DNA of 59,381 bases, taken from NCBI GenBank assembly GCA_902629535.1, contig CACORD010000001.1, positions 101,928-161,308 of the forward strand, read 5' to 3'. Source of the stretch: an uncultured Pelagibacteraceae bacterium (lineage in GTDB: Bacteria; Pseudomonadota; Alphaproteobacteria; Pelagibacterales; Pelagibacteraceae). A program made the translations under genes and the position numbers. The notes under the pieces are model-generated. The model did not search any database, was not told the origin of the DNA, and worked only from the letters and a program-made list of their open reading frames with translations. The stretch's first letter is position 1; each line of letters starts with the position of its first letter. This document shows, piece after piece, positions 16,764 through 26,701 of the stretch.

Positions 16764-18365
16764 TTATTTACTTGCGGGAGCATTATCTTTAAATAATTTA
16801 TAATCCAAACTATCAATTAATGCTTTGAATGAAGCATCGATAATGTTTGTAGATACACCAATAGTAAACCAATTTTTTCCTTTAGAGTCTGTACTTTCTA
16901 TTGATACCCTTGTTACAGCCTCAGTTCCTGTATTTAAAATTCTTACTTTATAGTCTACCAGCTTTAAATCTTTTAAGTATTTTGAATATTTTGCTAGTCT
17001 ATCAACATTTTGTCTTATAGCATTATCTAAAGCATTAACTGGACCATTCCCTTCTCCTTCACACATAATTTTTTCTCCATCAACTTCTAATTGAGCTTTT
17101 GCGGAAGAAACTATTTCGCCAGACTTATTTTTTTTTACCGAAACATCATATTCGTTAATAGATATATATCTTGGTATTTCTCCAATAATTCTTCTAGCTA
17201 ATAATTCAAATGATGCATCTGCACCATCATAACTATAACCAATGAATTCTCTGTCTTTTACCTCATCCAACAACTTTTTAATTTTTGGATCATTTTCTTG
17301 AATATCAATTTTAATACTTTTTAATCTTGAAATAATATTTGATTTTCCCGATTGATCAGAGACAACAATATTTCTTGTGTTCCCAACCTCCTCTGGATTG
17401 ATGTGTTCATAAGTTTTTGGATCTTTTTGTACAGCAGATACATGCAATCCCCCTTTGTGAGAAAAAGCTGCAGCACCTACATAAGGTAAATGTTGATTGG
17501 GTTTTCTATTTAAAATTTCATCTAAAAGTCTTGAACAATCAGTTAGATTTTTGATATTTTTTGATTTAATTCCAATTTCAAACTGAGATGAAAAATCTTT
17601 TTTTAAAAAAAATGTTGGTATTAAAGACATTAAATTTGCATTTCCGCATCTTTCACCTAACCCATTTATTGTGCCTTGAATTTGTCTAACGCCAGATAAT
17701 ACCGCTGCCAATGAATTGGCAACTGCATTACCAGTATCATTATGAGCATGTATTCCCAAGTTTTTACCTGGTACTACTTTTGTAACTTCTCCGACTATTT
17801 TTGTTACTTCATGTGGGAGTGTTCCACCATTTGTATCACACAGTATAACCCACCTTGCACCTTGATCATAAGCGGCTTTAATACATGACAGTGCATATTT
17901 AGAATTTGCTTTATAACCATCAAAAAAATGTTCTGCATCAAACATAAATTCTTTTTTTGCTTTAACAAAATGTTTTGCACTCTCTGAAATATTATCTAAA
18001 TTTTCTTCATTTGTTATTCCTAAGGCAACATCAACATGAAAATCCCATGACTTGCCCACCAAACATACTGCAGATGTATTAGAGTTCATTAGTGCAGATA
18101 AACCAGTATCATTTTCCGCACTTCGCCCAGATCTTTTTGTCATTCCAAAAGATGTTAGCTTCGAATTTTTAAAATCATGTTTCTTTTGAAAAAATTCTGT
18201 ATCTGTCGGGTTAGCTCCAGGCCATCCTGCCTCTATATAATCCACACCCAAATTATCTAAAGCTAAAGCAATTTTTTCTTTATCTTCTAAAGAAAAGTCT
18301 ACACCTTGTGTTTGAGCTCCATCTCTTAAAGTTGTGTCAAATATGTATAATCTTTCTTTACTCAT
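16764..18365 (-). CDS. cimA: (R)-citramalate synthase
   Basis: The 533-residue protein starts with the catalytic-domain motif FDTTLRDGAQTQG and contains LCDTNGGTLPH, IHAHNDTGNAVANSLAA and QGTINGLGERCGNANL, with a C-terminal LeuA-type allosteric dimerisation domain. The GAQTQGVDFSLEDK start and the DYIEAGWPGANPTD segment are those of citramalate synthase rather than 2-isopropylmalate synthase. It would make citramalate from pyruvate and acetyl-CoA for isoleucine. It overlaps cysS by four bases. Confidence 0.92.
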   Translation of the reverse strand: MSKERLYIFDTTLRDGAQTQGVDFSLEDKEKIALALDNLGVDYIEAGWPGANPTDTEFFQKKHDFKNSKLTSFGMTKRSGRSAENDTGLSALMNSNTSAVCLVGKSWDFHVDVALGITNEENLDNISESAKHFVKAKKEFMFDAEHFFDGYKANSKYALSCIKAAYDQGARWVILCDTNGGTLPHEVTKIVGEVTKVVPGKNLGIHAHNDTGNAVANSLAAVLSGVRQIQGTINGLGERCGNANLMSLIPTFFLKKDFSSQFEIGIKSKNIKNLTDCSRLLDEILNRKPNQHLPYVGAAAFSHKGGLHVSAVQKDPKTYEHINPEEVGNTRNIVVSDQSGKSNIISRLKSIKIDIQENDPKIKKLLDEVKDREFIGYSYDGADASFELLARRIIGEIPRYISINEYDVSVKKNKSGEIVSSAKAQLEVDGEKIMCEGEGNGPVNALDNAIRQNVDRLAKYSKYLKDLKLVDYKVRILNTGTEAVTRVSIESTDSKGKNWFTIGVSTNIIDASFKALIDSLDYKLFKDNAPASK

Positions 18366-19705
18366 TTAAATTTCCAAAGTGTTTTACCATCTTTGTCTTC
18401 TATTAAAACACCTTTGTCTAAGAGCTTATTTCTAATTCTATCAGCTTCTTTAAAATTCTTATTTTCTCTAGCTTTATCTCTCAAACTGACCATATTTTCA
18501 ATTTCAGACTCAGTTATAGATACTCTTTTCTTTTTAAATTCATTCCATTGCTCACTAGTTTCATTCATCAAACCAATAAATTTACATGCTGAGATAAATA
18601 AATCTATATTTTCACCTTTACTAGCTTTTTCATATAACTTGTGAAGATTAGCAATATAACCAGGTGTATTTAAATCTTCATACAATGGTTTTAAAATTTC
18701 GTCTGAAACTTTGACGGATTTAATATTAGAGGAATACACTTTGTACCATTTGTCTAAAGTACTTTCACAATCTTTTAGTAATTTATCATTCCAATCTAAT
18801 GGCTGTCTGTAATGAGCACTCATTAAAGCTAATCTAATTATTTGGCCACTAGTCTTATTTCTAAAATCTTTTATCTTAAGAATGTTACCTTGTGACTTTG
18901 CCATTTTTTCATTGGACAGAGTGATAAACGCATTGTGGACCCAATAACTCGCAAAAACTTTTGTGTCATTGGCACATCTAGATTGAGCTATTTCATTTTC
19001 ATGATGGGGAAAAATTAAATCTATGCCTCCACCATGAATATCAAATTCATTACCTAGGAATTTTTTTGACATCGCTGAACATTCTAAATGCCAACCAGGT
19101 CTGCCTTTTCCCCAAGGCGAGTCCCAAGCAGGCTCATCATTATTTGATGGTTTCCATAAAACAAAGTCCTCAGAATTTTTTTTGTTTTCGCTAATTTCTA
19201 CTCTAGATCCAGCAACTAAATCTTCCAAATTTTTATTAGATAGATTGCCATAATCAGAAAATTTTTTAACTTCAAAATAAACATGTTTTTTATTTTCGTA
19301 TGCAAATCCTTTTTTTATTAAGTCACTTATCATTTCAATCATTAGATCAATGTGTTCAGTGGCTTTTGGTTGATGAGTAGGATTTTCACAATTAAGAAAC
19401 TCACAATCTTCAAAAAAACTCTTAGTTACTTTTTCTGTAAGTTCTTTTGTAGAAACTTTTTGCTCTTGAGAGGATTTGATTATTTTGTCGTCAATATCAG
19501 TTATATTTCTTACATATGTTACTAAGGTAAATTCATTTTTTAATAATTTAAATAAAATATCAAAAATTACTAAAGGTCTCGCATTTCCAATGTGGGGATC
19601 ATCATAAACTGTGGGTCCACAAACATACATTCCAACATTATTTTTTTCTTTAGGAATAAAATGTTCTTTTTTATTACTTAAATTATTTGTTAAAAAAATA
19701 TCCAT
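18362..19705 (-). CDS. cysS: Cysteinyl-tRNA synthetase
   Basis: The 447-residue class I synthetase has the HIGN motif in VYDDPHIGNARP near residue 35, zinc-binding residues including C29 (YVCGPT) and the HHENEIAQS segment, and the KMSKS-type motif KMAKSQGN. It is slightly shorter than the E. coli enzyme. It begins the minus-strand pair cysS-cimA with a four-base overlap. Confidence 0.97.
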   Translation of the reverse strand: MDIFLTNNLSNKKEHFIPKEKNNVGMYVCGPTVYDDPHIGNARPLVIFDILFKLLKNEFTLVTYVRNITDIDDKIIKSSQEQKVSTKELTEKVTKSFFEDCEFLNCENPTHQPKATEHIDLMIEMISDLIKKGFAYENKKHVYFEVKKFSDYGNLSNKNLEDLVAGSRVEISENKKNSEDFVLWKPSNNDEPAWDSPWGKGRPGWHLECSAMSKKFLGNEFDIHGGGIDLIFPHHENEIAQSRCANDTKVFASYWVHNAFITLSNEKMAKSQGNILKIKDFRNKTSGQIIRLALMSAHYRQPLDWNDKLLKDCESTLDKWYKVYSSNIKSVKVSDEILKPLYEDLNTPGYIANLHKLYEKASKGENIDLFISACKFIGLMNETSEQWNEFKKKRVSITESEIENMVSLRDKARENKNFKEADRIRNKLLDKGVLIEDKDGKTLWKFK

Positions 19706-19756
19706 ATCAGTTGATTAAGAAATATACCTTATTTGATGATTTGTTAATCTAATTGA

Positions 19757-20494
19757 TTAACTAGGAATCTTGCAAACTGGAATTGGCTCCATTTTATGCA
19801 AGTTTTGATTTCGAATTTTTTCGTATTGTTCTCTATGAGGTGAATTTGGGTTTCCCATTGCATCTTCTAGCTCTGAATATTTGAATCCTAACTGACCTTC
19901 ATCAGTTCTCCCATCATCCCACAATCCATCAGTTGGTGGAGCATCAATTATTTCTTGCAATATACCTAACTCTTTTCCTAGTTCCCATACTTCAGTTTTG
20001 TTGCAATCAGCTATAGGAGATATATCTACACCACCATCACCATATTTCGTATAAAAACCTACTCCAAAATCCTCAACTTTATTTCCTGTACCTACCACAA
20101 TTCCTTTATTTGCTGCTGCAACTTGATAAAGAGTAGTCATTCTTAACCTTGCTCTTGAATTTGCATAACCATGTTCATTATCAAATTTATTTAATGTTGT
20201 AGAAAATGTTTCAAAAAGTTTATCTAAGCTTAAAGTGTGAGCTTCAACATTTTTAAAATTTTTAACTAACCATTGTTGATGCTTTAAACTAAGATCATGT
20301 TGATTTTCTTTTTGTTTAATCGGCATAGTTAAAACAATAGTTTTTATGCCAGTCATCGCACTTAAAGTACTTGAAACAGAAGAGTCTATGCCACCAGATA
20401 TTCCAATAACTAATGATTGTGCCTTGTTCGGCATTTGATCAACATACGTTTTGATCCAATCTGAGATAAATTTAGCTTTTTCAGAGGTTTTCAT
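19757..20494 (-). CDS. nadE: NH3-dependent NAD+ synthetase
   Basis: The 245-residue protein has the N-type ATP pyrophosphatase loop SGGIDSSVSS near residue 31, the RLRMTTLYQVAAANKGIVVGTGNKVE segment (quoted in parts: RLRMTTLYQ and GTGNKVE) and GDGGVDISPIAD. It lacks a nitrilase glutaminase domain, so it uses free ammonia to turn deamido-NAD into NAD. It is preceded by the DAHP synthase gene with a short gap. Confidence 0.95.
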   Translation of the reverse strand: MKTSEKAKFISDWIKTYVDQMPNKAQSLVIGISGGIDSSVSSTLSAMTGIKTIVLTMPIKQKENQHDLSLKHQQWLVKNFKNVEAHTLSLDKLFETFSTTLNKFDNEHGYANSRARLRMTTLYQVAAANKGIVVGTGNKVEDFGVGFYTKYGDGGVDISPIADCNKTEVWELGKELGILQEIIDAPPTDGLWDDGRTDEGQLGFKYSELEDAMGNPNSPHREQYEKIRNQNLHKMEPIPVCKIPS

Positions 20495-20532
20495 ATCTTT
20501 TATTTAACAATCTAAATTTCTAAAGCAATAGC

Positions 20533-21912
20533 TTATGATGCCGCTTGAATAGCGTTTTTGGAATAGCTGCTATTCTTTTTAATCTCATCTGAGATTAAAA
20601 AAGCTAGTTCTAAAGCTTGATCAGCATTTAATCTGGGGTCACAGTGAGTGTGATATCTACTAGATAAATCCTGATCTTGAATATTTTTTGCCCCACCAGT
20701 ACATTCTGTAACATTTTGACCAGTCATCTCAATATGTAAACCACCCGCATATGAACCCTCACTTTGATGGACTGCAAATACGTCCCTAACTTCTTTTAAA
20801 ACATTGTTGAAACGTCTCGTTTTATAACCTGTTGTAGATTGAATTGTATTTCCATGCATTGGATCACATGACCAAATCACATTTATCCCCTCTTTTTTAA
20901 CTCCCCTGATAAGTTTTGGTAGATATTTTTCTACACTATCATGACCAAATCTTGAAATTAAAGTTATTTTACCTTTTTCGTTTTTAGGATTTATCAAATT
21001 ACAAATCTTAACAATTTCATCAGGTTTACTTGTTGGACCACATTTGATCCCGATTGGATTTTCTATGCCTCTACAATATTCAACGTGACCACCATCAAGT
21101 TGTCTTGTTCTATCACCAATCCACACAAAGTGTGCCGATGTTGCGTGATATTCACCAGTAGTAGAGTCTATTCTTGTCATGCTCTCTTCAAAAGGTAAAT
21201 GTAAAGCTTCGTGAGATGTCCAAAAATTAACTGTCTTTAACCTTCTGTTAAATTCTGAATTAATTCCACATGCATCCATAAAAGCTAATGCGTCTGCAAT
21301 TTTATCTTCTAAATCTTTAAATTTTTTAGCTTGAGGACTTTTTTTTATATAACCTAAATTCCATGTGTGTACTTTTTTAAGATCTGCAAATCCACCGTGA
21401 GAGAATGCTCTTAAAAGATTTAAAGTTGAAGCAGATTGAGAATATGCTTTAAATAATCTTTTTGGATCAGGTTTTCTTGCCTTATCACTAAATTCTATAC
21501 CATTAACATTATCACCAAGATAGCTTGGTAGTTCTATATCACCTTTTTTTTCTGTTGGGGCACTTCTTGGTTTTGCAAATTGTCCTGCTATTCTTCCAAG
21601 TTTAATTACAGGTAAAGAGGCAGAGTAAGTCAACACTAAAGACATCTGAAGAATTACTTTAAATGTATCTCTAATGTTGTCAGGATTAAATTCTGCAAAA
21701 CTTTCTGCACAATCACCTCCTTGTAATAAAAAGGCTTTACCATCAACAACCTCAGCAAGTTGTTGCTTAAGGTGTCTAGTCTCTCCAGCAAAAACAAGAG
21801 GCGGAAATGTTTTAATCTTACTTAAAACTTGCTCCAAATCTTTTTTATCCGGATATTCGGGGATATGTTTGACTGGATGTTTTCTCCAACTATTAATTTT
21901 CCAATTTTTCAT
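20533..21912 (-). CDS. Class II 3-deoxy-7-phosphoheptulonate (DAHP) synthase
   Basis: This is the first enzyme of the shikimate pathway, joining phosphoenolpyruvate and erythrose 4-phosphate. The 459-residue length, LLQGGDCAESF near residue 80, GQFAKPRS, IGDRTRQLDG, IKCGPTS and SCDPMHGNT are those of the plant-like class II type, with metal ligands including the cysteine of GGDCAE and the histidine of DPMHGN. The ATG at 21912 (MKNWKINSW) is preferred to a TTG two codons upstream. Naming varies between aroG, aroH and aroF, so no symbol is given. Confidence 0.95.
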   Translation of the reverse strand: MKNWKINSWRKHPVKHIPEYPDKKDLEQVLSKIKTFPPLVFAGETRHLKQQLAEVVDGKAFLLQGGDCAESFAEFNPDNIRDTFKVILQMSLVLTYSASLPVIKLGRIAGQFAKPRSAPTEKKGDIELPSYLGDNVNGIEFSDKARKPDPKRLFKAYSQSASTLNLLRAFSHGGFADLKKVHTWNLGYIKKSPQAKKFKDLEDKIADALAFMDACGINSEFNRRLKTVNFWTSHEALHLPFEESMTRIDSTTGEYHATSAHFVWIGDRTRQLDGGHVEYCRGIENPIGIKCGPTSKPDEIVKICNLINPKNEKGKITLISRFGHDSVEKYLPKLIRGVKKEGINVIWSCDPMHGNTIQSTTGYKTRRFNNVLKEVRDVFAVHQSEGSYAGGLHIEMTGQNVTECTGGAKNIQDQDLSSRYHTHCDPRLNADQALELAFLISDEIKKNSSYSKNAIQAAS

Positions 21913-21947
21913 GTTCAACTCAGGATTGTTGTATCAGAGTTTATTTA

Positions 21948-23768
21948 TTATTCAACGGTTACTGACTTAGCTAAATTACGAGGCTTATCTATATCAAAAC
22001 CTTTTTTAAGTGCTGAATAATAAGCTAATTTTTGTAAAGGTATTGTTAGTAAAAACGGCAAAAGGTCCTCGTTAGCACTTTCAACCTCTATTTTTTCCCA
22101 AATATTCTCTGAAACAATCTCATCTTTACTTTTATTTGTAATCAATAAAACTTTTGCTCCCCTAGCAATTACTTCCTGCATATTAGAAATTGTTTTTTTA
22201 TAATAGCTATCTCTTGGTGCTAAAACTACTACAGGCATCCCCTCTTCAATTAGTGCAAGTGGACCATGTTTCATTTCTCCAGCTGGATAACCTTCTGCAT
22301 GAATATAAGATAGCTCTTTTAATTTTAACGCACCCTCTAGTGCTATTGGAAAAGAAAAACCTCTTCCTAAGAACATCGAGCCTTTTGCTTCATTGAAGGT
22401 ACTTGAAATTGATTGTATTTTGTTATCTGTCATTAAAGTCTTTTCTACCAATTTTGGTAATGACTTAAGATCTTTCAATTTTTGATCGAAAATCTCCTTT
22501 TTTAAGTCATTTCTTAATATTCCAAGTTTTAGAGAAAGAATATATAATATTAAAATCTGTCCCAAAAAAGCTTTGGTAGACGCAACACCAATTTCGGTTC
22601 CGCAGTGTATCGGTAAAACAAATTTAGAGTCTCTAGCAATGGAGCTTTCAATAACATTTACAACAGCACACGTTTTCATATCATTTTGGTTACATAAATC
22701 TAAAGCTGCATAAGTGTCAGCTGTTTCACCAGATTGAGAGACAAATACGTATAAAGTATCTTTTTTAAATCTATTTTTTCTATATCTAAATTCCGATGCA
22801 ATATCTACATTTACATCTAAAGAAGTAAGTTCTTCAAACCAGTATTTTGCCAATAAACATGAATGATAAGCCGTACCACAACCAATTAAAGAGATTGTAG
22901 AAATCTCATTAGATTTCCACGGAAAATTATAAATATTTATATCGTTATTTAAACTGTCAACATATTCTTTGATTCCATTTTTTAATGTTGATGGTTGTTC
23001 CTCTATTTCTTTAGCCATAAAATGTTTGTAATCACCCTTGTCATATTTTTCTTCTTCAGAAGATAATTCTAGAACTTTTTTATTTATCTTAATTCCATCC
23101 TCGCTGAAAAATTCAACTTGGTCTCTTTTGATCATGCAAAATTCCCCATCATTAAGATAAGTAATTTTATTCGTCATTGATTTTAAAGCATATGAGTCTG
23201 AACCTAAATAATTTTCGTTCGGACCATACCCTACAGCTAAGGGTGATCCTCTTCTCGCACCAACAATTAAATCAGGTTGGTCTTTAAATATTATTCCCAA
23301 AGCAAAACTACCATGAAGAGACTTTAAAGTTTTTTGAACTGAGTTTACAATATTTTCTGTCTTTAAATTTTCTGTTATCAAATGAACAATTACTTCAGTA
23401 TCTGTTTGAGATTTAAATTTATGACCTTTACTTACTAAAAATTTTTTTAGTAAAGTTGAGTTTTCAATTATACCGTTATGAACTACAGAGACATTTTGTG
23501 ATGAATGGGGATGAGCATTTACACTATTTGGCAAACCATGCGTTGCCCAACGAACATGTCCTATACCGATAGTCCCAATCATGTTCTGAACTAAAGAATT
23601 ATTTTCAAGTTTGTCGACTCTACCTTCAGATTTAACTTCATTAATTTCATTATTTGAGAGAGTTGCAATTCCAGCAGAATCATATCCTCTATATTCCAAC
23701 TTTTTTAAGGAACTAATTATTGTTGATGAAACGGGTCTATTGCTATTTATACCAATAATTCCACACAT
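21948..23768 (-). CDS. glmS: Glutamine-fructose-6-phosphate aminotransferase (isomerizing)
   Basis: GlmS makes glucosamine 6-phosphate for peptidoglycan and lipopolysaccharide. The 606-residue protein has the N-terminal nucleophile cysteine after Met (MCGIIG), the glutaminase HVRWATHG motif near residue 75, two SIS sugar-isomerase domains (VSQSGETADT and EGYPAGEMKHGPLALI) and the standard C-terminus DKPRNLAKSVTVE. No glmS ribozyme-like leader fits the 2-base gap to the upstream acetyltransferase gene, so both genes are probably one transcript. Confidence 0.97.
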   Translation of the reverse strand: MCGIIGINSNRPVSSTIISSLKKLEYRGYDSAGIATLSNNEINEVKSEGRVDKLENNSLVQNMIGTIGIGHVRWATHGLPNSVNAHPHSSQNVSVVHNGIIENSTLLKKFLVSKGHKFKSQTDTEVIVHLITENLKTENIVNSVQKTLKSLHGSFALGIIFKDQPDLIVGARRGSPLAVGYGPNENYLGSDSYALKSMTNKITYLNDGEFCMIKRDQVEFFSEDGIKINKKVLELSSEEEKYDKGDYKHFMAKEIEEQPSTLKNGIKEYVDSLNNDINIYNFPWKSNEISTISLIGCGTAYHSCLLAKYWFEELTSLDVNVDIASEFRYRKNRFKKDTLYVFVSQSGETADTYAALDLCNQNDMKTCAVVNVIESSIARDSKFVLPIHCGTEIGVASTKAFLGQILILYILSLKLGILRNDLKKEIFDQKLKDLKSLPKLVEKTLMTDNKIQSISSTFNEAKGSMFLGRGFSFPIALEGALKLKELSYIHAEGYPAGEMKHGPLALIEEGMPVVVLAPRDSYYKKTISNMQEVIARGAKVLLITNKSKDEIVSENIWEKIEVESANEDLLPFLLTIPLQKLAYYSALKKGFDIDKPRNLAKSVTVE

Positions 23769-23770
23769 AA

Positions 23771-24394
23771 TTATTTAGACTTTCGTTTATAATTTTTTAT
23801 TTCTAATTGTTGACTTCTGCTTAATGCTAAAGATTTTCTATTAACATTTTTTGTAATTACAGATCCTGCTCCAATAATACTATTTTCATCAAGTGTTAAT
23901 GGAGCAACCAAAGAAGAGTTCGAACCAATAAAAACATTATCTTTTATTTTAGTTTTGTTTTTTTTCACACCATCATAATTACATGTGATAGTACCTGCTC
24001 CAACATTTACTGATTTTCCTATTTGAGTATCACCAATATAAGTCAAATGATTTACCTTTGATTTTTTTCCAACAGTACTTTTTTTAATTTCAACAAAATT
24101 TCCAACTTTTGAGCCTTCTTTTAATATGGTCCCTGGTCTTATTCTTGCATAAGGTCCTATATCTACTTTATTTTCAACTCTACAACTCTCTAAATAACTA
24201 AATGATTTCACATTAACATTGCTGCCAATTTTTACTTTTGATCCAATTACTACATATGGTTCTATAATTACATTTTTTCCAATTTTAGTATCTTTTGAAA
24301 AATAAACTGTATCAGGTGCAATCATTTTTACTCCAGATTTAAGAAATTTTTTTCTAAGTGAATTTTGAAGTTTTTGTAAATTTAATCGTTTCAT
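23771..24394 (-). CDS. Stand-alone GlmU-type glucosamine-1-phosphate N-acetyltransferase domain
   Basis: The 207-residue protein corresponds to only the C-terminal half of GlmU. The region around residues 10-45 (GVKMIAPDTVYF, IEPYVVIG) matches the GlmU linker, followed by left-handed beta-helix hexapeptide repeats. Catalytic-site segments RPGT, VEIKKS, NHLTYIGD and NYDG are all present. The N-terminal uridyltransferase half is missing, and the 70 bases upstream contain no trace of it before the divergent gph gene. It lies 2 bases before glmS, so the pathway context agrees. The uridyltransferase must be supplied by another gene. Confidence 0.87.
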   Translation of the reverse strand: MKRLNLQKLQNSLRKKFLKSGVKMIAPDTVYFSKDTKIGKNVIIEPYVVIGSKVKIGSNVNVKSFSYLESCRVENKVDIGPYARIRPGTILKEGSKVGNFVEIKKSTVGKKSKVNHLTYIGDTQIGKSVNVGAGTITCNYDGVKKNKTKIKDNVFIGSNSSLVAPLTLDENSIIGAGSVITKNVNRKSLALSRSQQLEIKNYKRKSK

Positions 24395-24464
24395 CTAGAA
24401 ATTATTTATATTAAGTATATATCTTTCTTAATTCACAAAATATTTCTTAAAAATACTTTTAATT

Positions 24465-25148
24465 ATGAAACAAATTTATACAATTCTTTTTGATTTAGAT
24501 GGCACTTTAGTAGACACAGCCCCAGATTTGATGATGGCTCATAACCACGTAATGAAAAAATTTGGTTATGAAACTAAAACAACTGAGGAAATAAGAGAGT
24601 TGGTTGGACAGGGAGCTGGAGCATTAATTGGACGTTCTATTTGGGGTCAAGCTAAAAAAGAGTTTGGTAATGTTCAGGATCAAAAAGTTAAAGAAAGCAT
24701 GACAAAAGAATTTATTGATTACTACGGAAAGAATATTCTTCAGCAAAGTACTTTAATAAATGGTGTAAAAGAATTTTTAGTTTGGTGCAAAAATCAAAAA
24801 ATTTCAATGGCAGTATGCACAAATAAGACAGAGCATTTAGCTGTAGATCTTTTAAAAAAAATTGGAATTTATAACTTTTTTGAATATGTAGCTGGTTATA
24901 ATACATTTGATTATTGCAAACCTGACCCAAGACATTTGACGTCTGTTGTAGAAATTTTAGATGGTAATTTAAAAAAAACTTTAATGATTGGAGATAGCGA
25001 GTCGGATGCAAATGCAGCTAAAGCTGCTGGGATTCCAGTAATTTTGCTTGAGGATGGATATACTGAAAAAAAAACCAAAGAAATTTACCATAATCACTTG
25101 ATAAAAGACTTCATTGGTATTGAAAAAATCATAGCAAAATATCTTTAA
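24465..25148 (+). CDS. gph: HAD-family phosphoglycolate phosphatase
   Basis: The 227-residue HAD hydrolase has motif I FDLDGTLVDT at about residues 8-17 with the nucleophile aspartate, motif II CTNKT, the lysine of YCKPDP, and motif III MIGDSESDANAAKAAG. The cap region VGQGAGALIGRS fits Gph, which removes phosphate from 2-phosphoglycolate. HAD substrate assignment from sequence alone is uncertain. Confidence 0.85.
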   Translation: MKQIYTILFDLDGTLVDTAPDLMMAHNHVMKKFGYETKTTEEIRELVGQGAGALIGRSIWGQAKKEFGNVQDQKVKESMTKEFIDYYGKNILQQSTLINGVKEFLVWCKNQKISMAVCTNKTEHLAVDLLKKIGIYNFFEYVAGYNTFDYCKPDPRHLTSVVEILDGNLKKTLMIGDSESDANAAKAAGIPVILLEDGYTEKKTKEIYHNHLIKDFIGIEKIIAKYL

Positions 25149-25198
25149 TATTGATTATTTTTTTTTAACTATTAGAACAGTTTTCGTTAGGAGTTATT

Positions 25199-26701
25199 TT
25201 GATCATACATAACGTAAAAGTATTTCCGTCCAAAATTCATTTACCAAAAAAAAAACAATTAGCTTGGAAAATTGCTGAAATTGCAAGTGATAATTCAAAA
25301 TTAGATAAAGAAGCAATAGAAATGGTTATTAATAGAATTATTGATAATGCTTCAGTTGCAATAGCTTCATTAAATAGACGTCCAGTTATTTCATCTAGAG
25401 AAATGGCTTTAAAACATTTAAGAAAAAACGGTGCAACATTATTTGGTGTTAATAGTAAAATAAAATTTGATTGTGAATGGGCTGCATGGAGTAATGGCAC
25501 TGCAGTAAGAGAACTTGATTTTCATGATACCTTTTTAGCAGCAGATTATAGTCACCCTGGTGATAACATCCCGCCCTTACTAAGTGTTGCACAACAAAAT
25601 AAAAAAAGTGGGCTTGATCTTTTAAGAGGAATAATAACTGCCTATGAGGTTCAAGTTAATTTGGTAAAAGGGATTTGCTTACATAAACATAAAGTAGACC
25701 ACATAGCTCATTTAGGACCAAGTGTTGCAGCTGGAATTGGATCAATGCTAAAACTAAATACAGAAACAATCTATCAAGCAGTGCAACAAGCTTTGCACAC
25801 AACTATTTCAACCAGACAGTCTAGAAAAGGTGAAATTTCTAGTTGGAAAGCTTATGCTCCAGCGCATGCGGGAAAACTTGCAATAGAAGCTGTTGATAGA
25901 GTTATGCGTGGTGAAGGTGCTCCAAGCCCAATTTATGAAGGTGAGGATAGTGTTATAGCAAGAATTTTAGATGGAAAAAAAGCATTATATAAAGTTCCAC
26001 TTCCAAAAAAAAACGAGACTAAGAAAGCTATACTCGAAACTTATACAAAAGAATATTCTGCTGAATATCAGTCTCAAGCATTAATTGATCTTGCAAAAAA
26101 ACTTAGAAAAAAATTATCAAATCTAAATCAAGTTAGGAAAATAGATATTTATACCAGTCATCATACTCATTATGTGATTGGCACTGGTGCTAACGATCCC
26201 CAAAAAATGGATCCAAATGCAAGTAGAGAAACATTAGATCACTCAATAATGTACATTTTTGCTGTCGCTTTAGAGGATGGTAGTTGGCATCATGTAAAAT
26301 CTTATTCAAAAGCTAGAGCAAAAAGAAAGAGTACAATTAAGATATGGAGATCAATCAAAACACATGAGGATAAAAAATGGACCAAAAGATATCATGATCC
26401 AAATCCCAGAAAAAAAGCTTTTGGTGCAAAAGTCATAATTACTCTTAAAAATGGAAAAAAAATTACAGAGGAACAAGGGGTTGCTGATGCTCATCCTTAT
26501 GGTTCACGACCGTTCAAGAGAAAAAATTATATAAATAAATTTTTAACACTTACTGAGGATATTTTAGACAAAAAGGAAATTGAAAGATTCTTAAAAACAG
26601 TACAAAACTTAAGAAAACTAAAGTCAGGTCAACTAGATAGATTGAATATTGTCGTTAAAAAAAGCAAAATTAGACGAAATATGAAAAGAGGAATTTTTTA
26701 A
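25199..26701 (+). CDS. prpD: 2-methylcitrate dehydratase (MmgE/PrpD family)
   Basis: The 500-residue protein has PrpD-type segments: [34 protein letters not shown] (in part), [23 protein letters not shown] and [11 protein letters not shown]. It dehydrates 2-methylcitrate in the methylcitrate cycle. The start is a TTG at 25199, supported by a clear ribosome-binding site AGGAG at 25189-25193 with 5-base spacing. No good ATG lies nearby. It is the first gene of prpDBC and overlaps prpB by one base. Confidence 0.94.
   Translation: MIIHNVKVFPSKIHLPKKKQLAWKIAEIASDNSKLDKEAIEMVINRIIDNASVAIASLNRRPVISSREMALKHLRKNGATLFGVNSKIKFDCEWAAWSNGTAVRELDFHDTFLAADYSHPGDNIPPLLSVAQQNKKSGLDLLRGIITAYEVQVNLVKGICLHKHKVDHIAHLGPSVAAGIGSMLKLNTETIYQAVQQALHTTISTRQSRKGEISSWKAYAPAHAGKLAIEAVDRVMRGEGAPSPIYEGEDSVIARILDGKKALYKVPLPKKNETKKAILETYTKEYSAEYQSQALIDLAKKLRKKLSNLNQVRKIDIYTSHHTHYVIGTGANDPQKMDPNASRETLDHSIMYIFAVALEDGSWHHVKSYSKARAKRKSTIKIWRSIKTHEDKKWTKRYHDPNPRKKAFGAKVIITLKNGKKITEEQGVADAHPYGSRPFKRKNYINKFLTLTEDILDKKEIERFLKTVQNLRKLKSGQLDRLNIVVKKSKIRRNMKRGIF

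Noticed and set aside
23771..24464. Frameshifted full-length glmU
   Set aside because: Only about 70 bases separate the start from the divergent gph gene, and none of the uridyltransferase motifs appear there, so the N-terminal half is absent and not merely out of frame.
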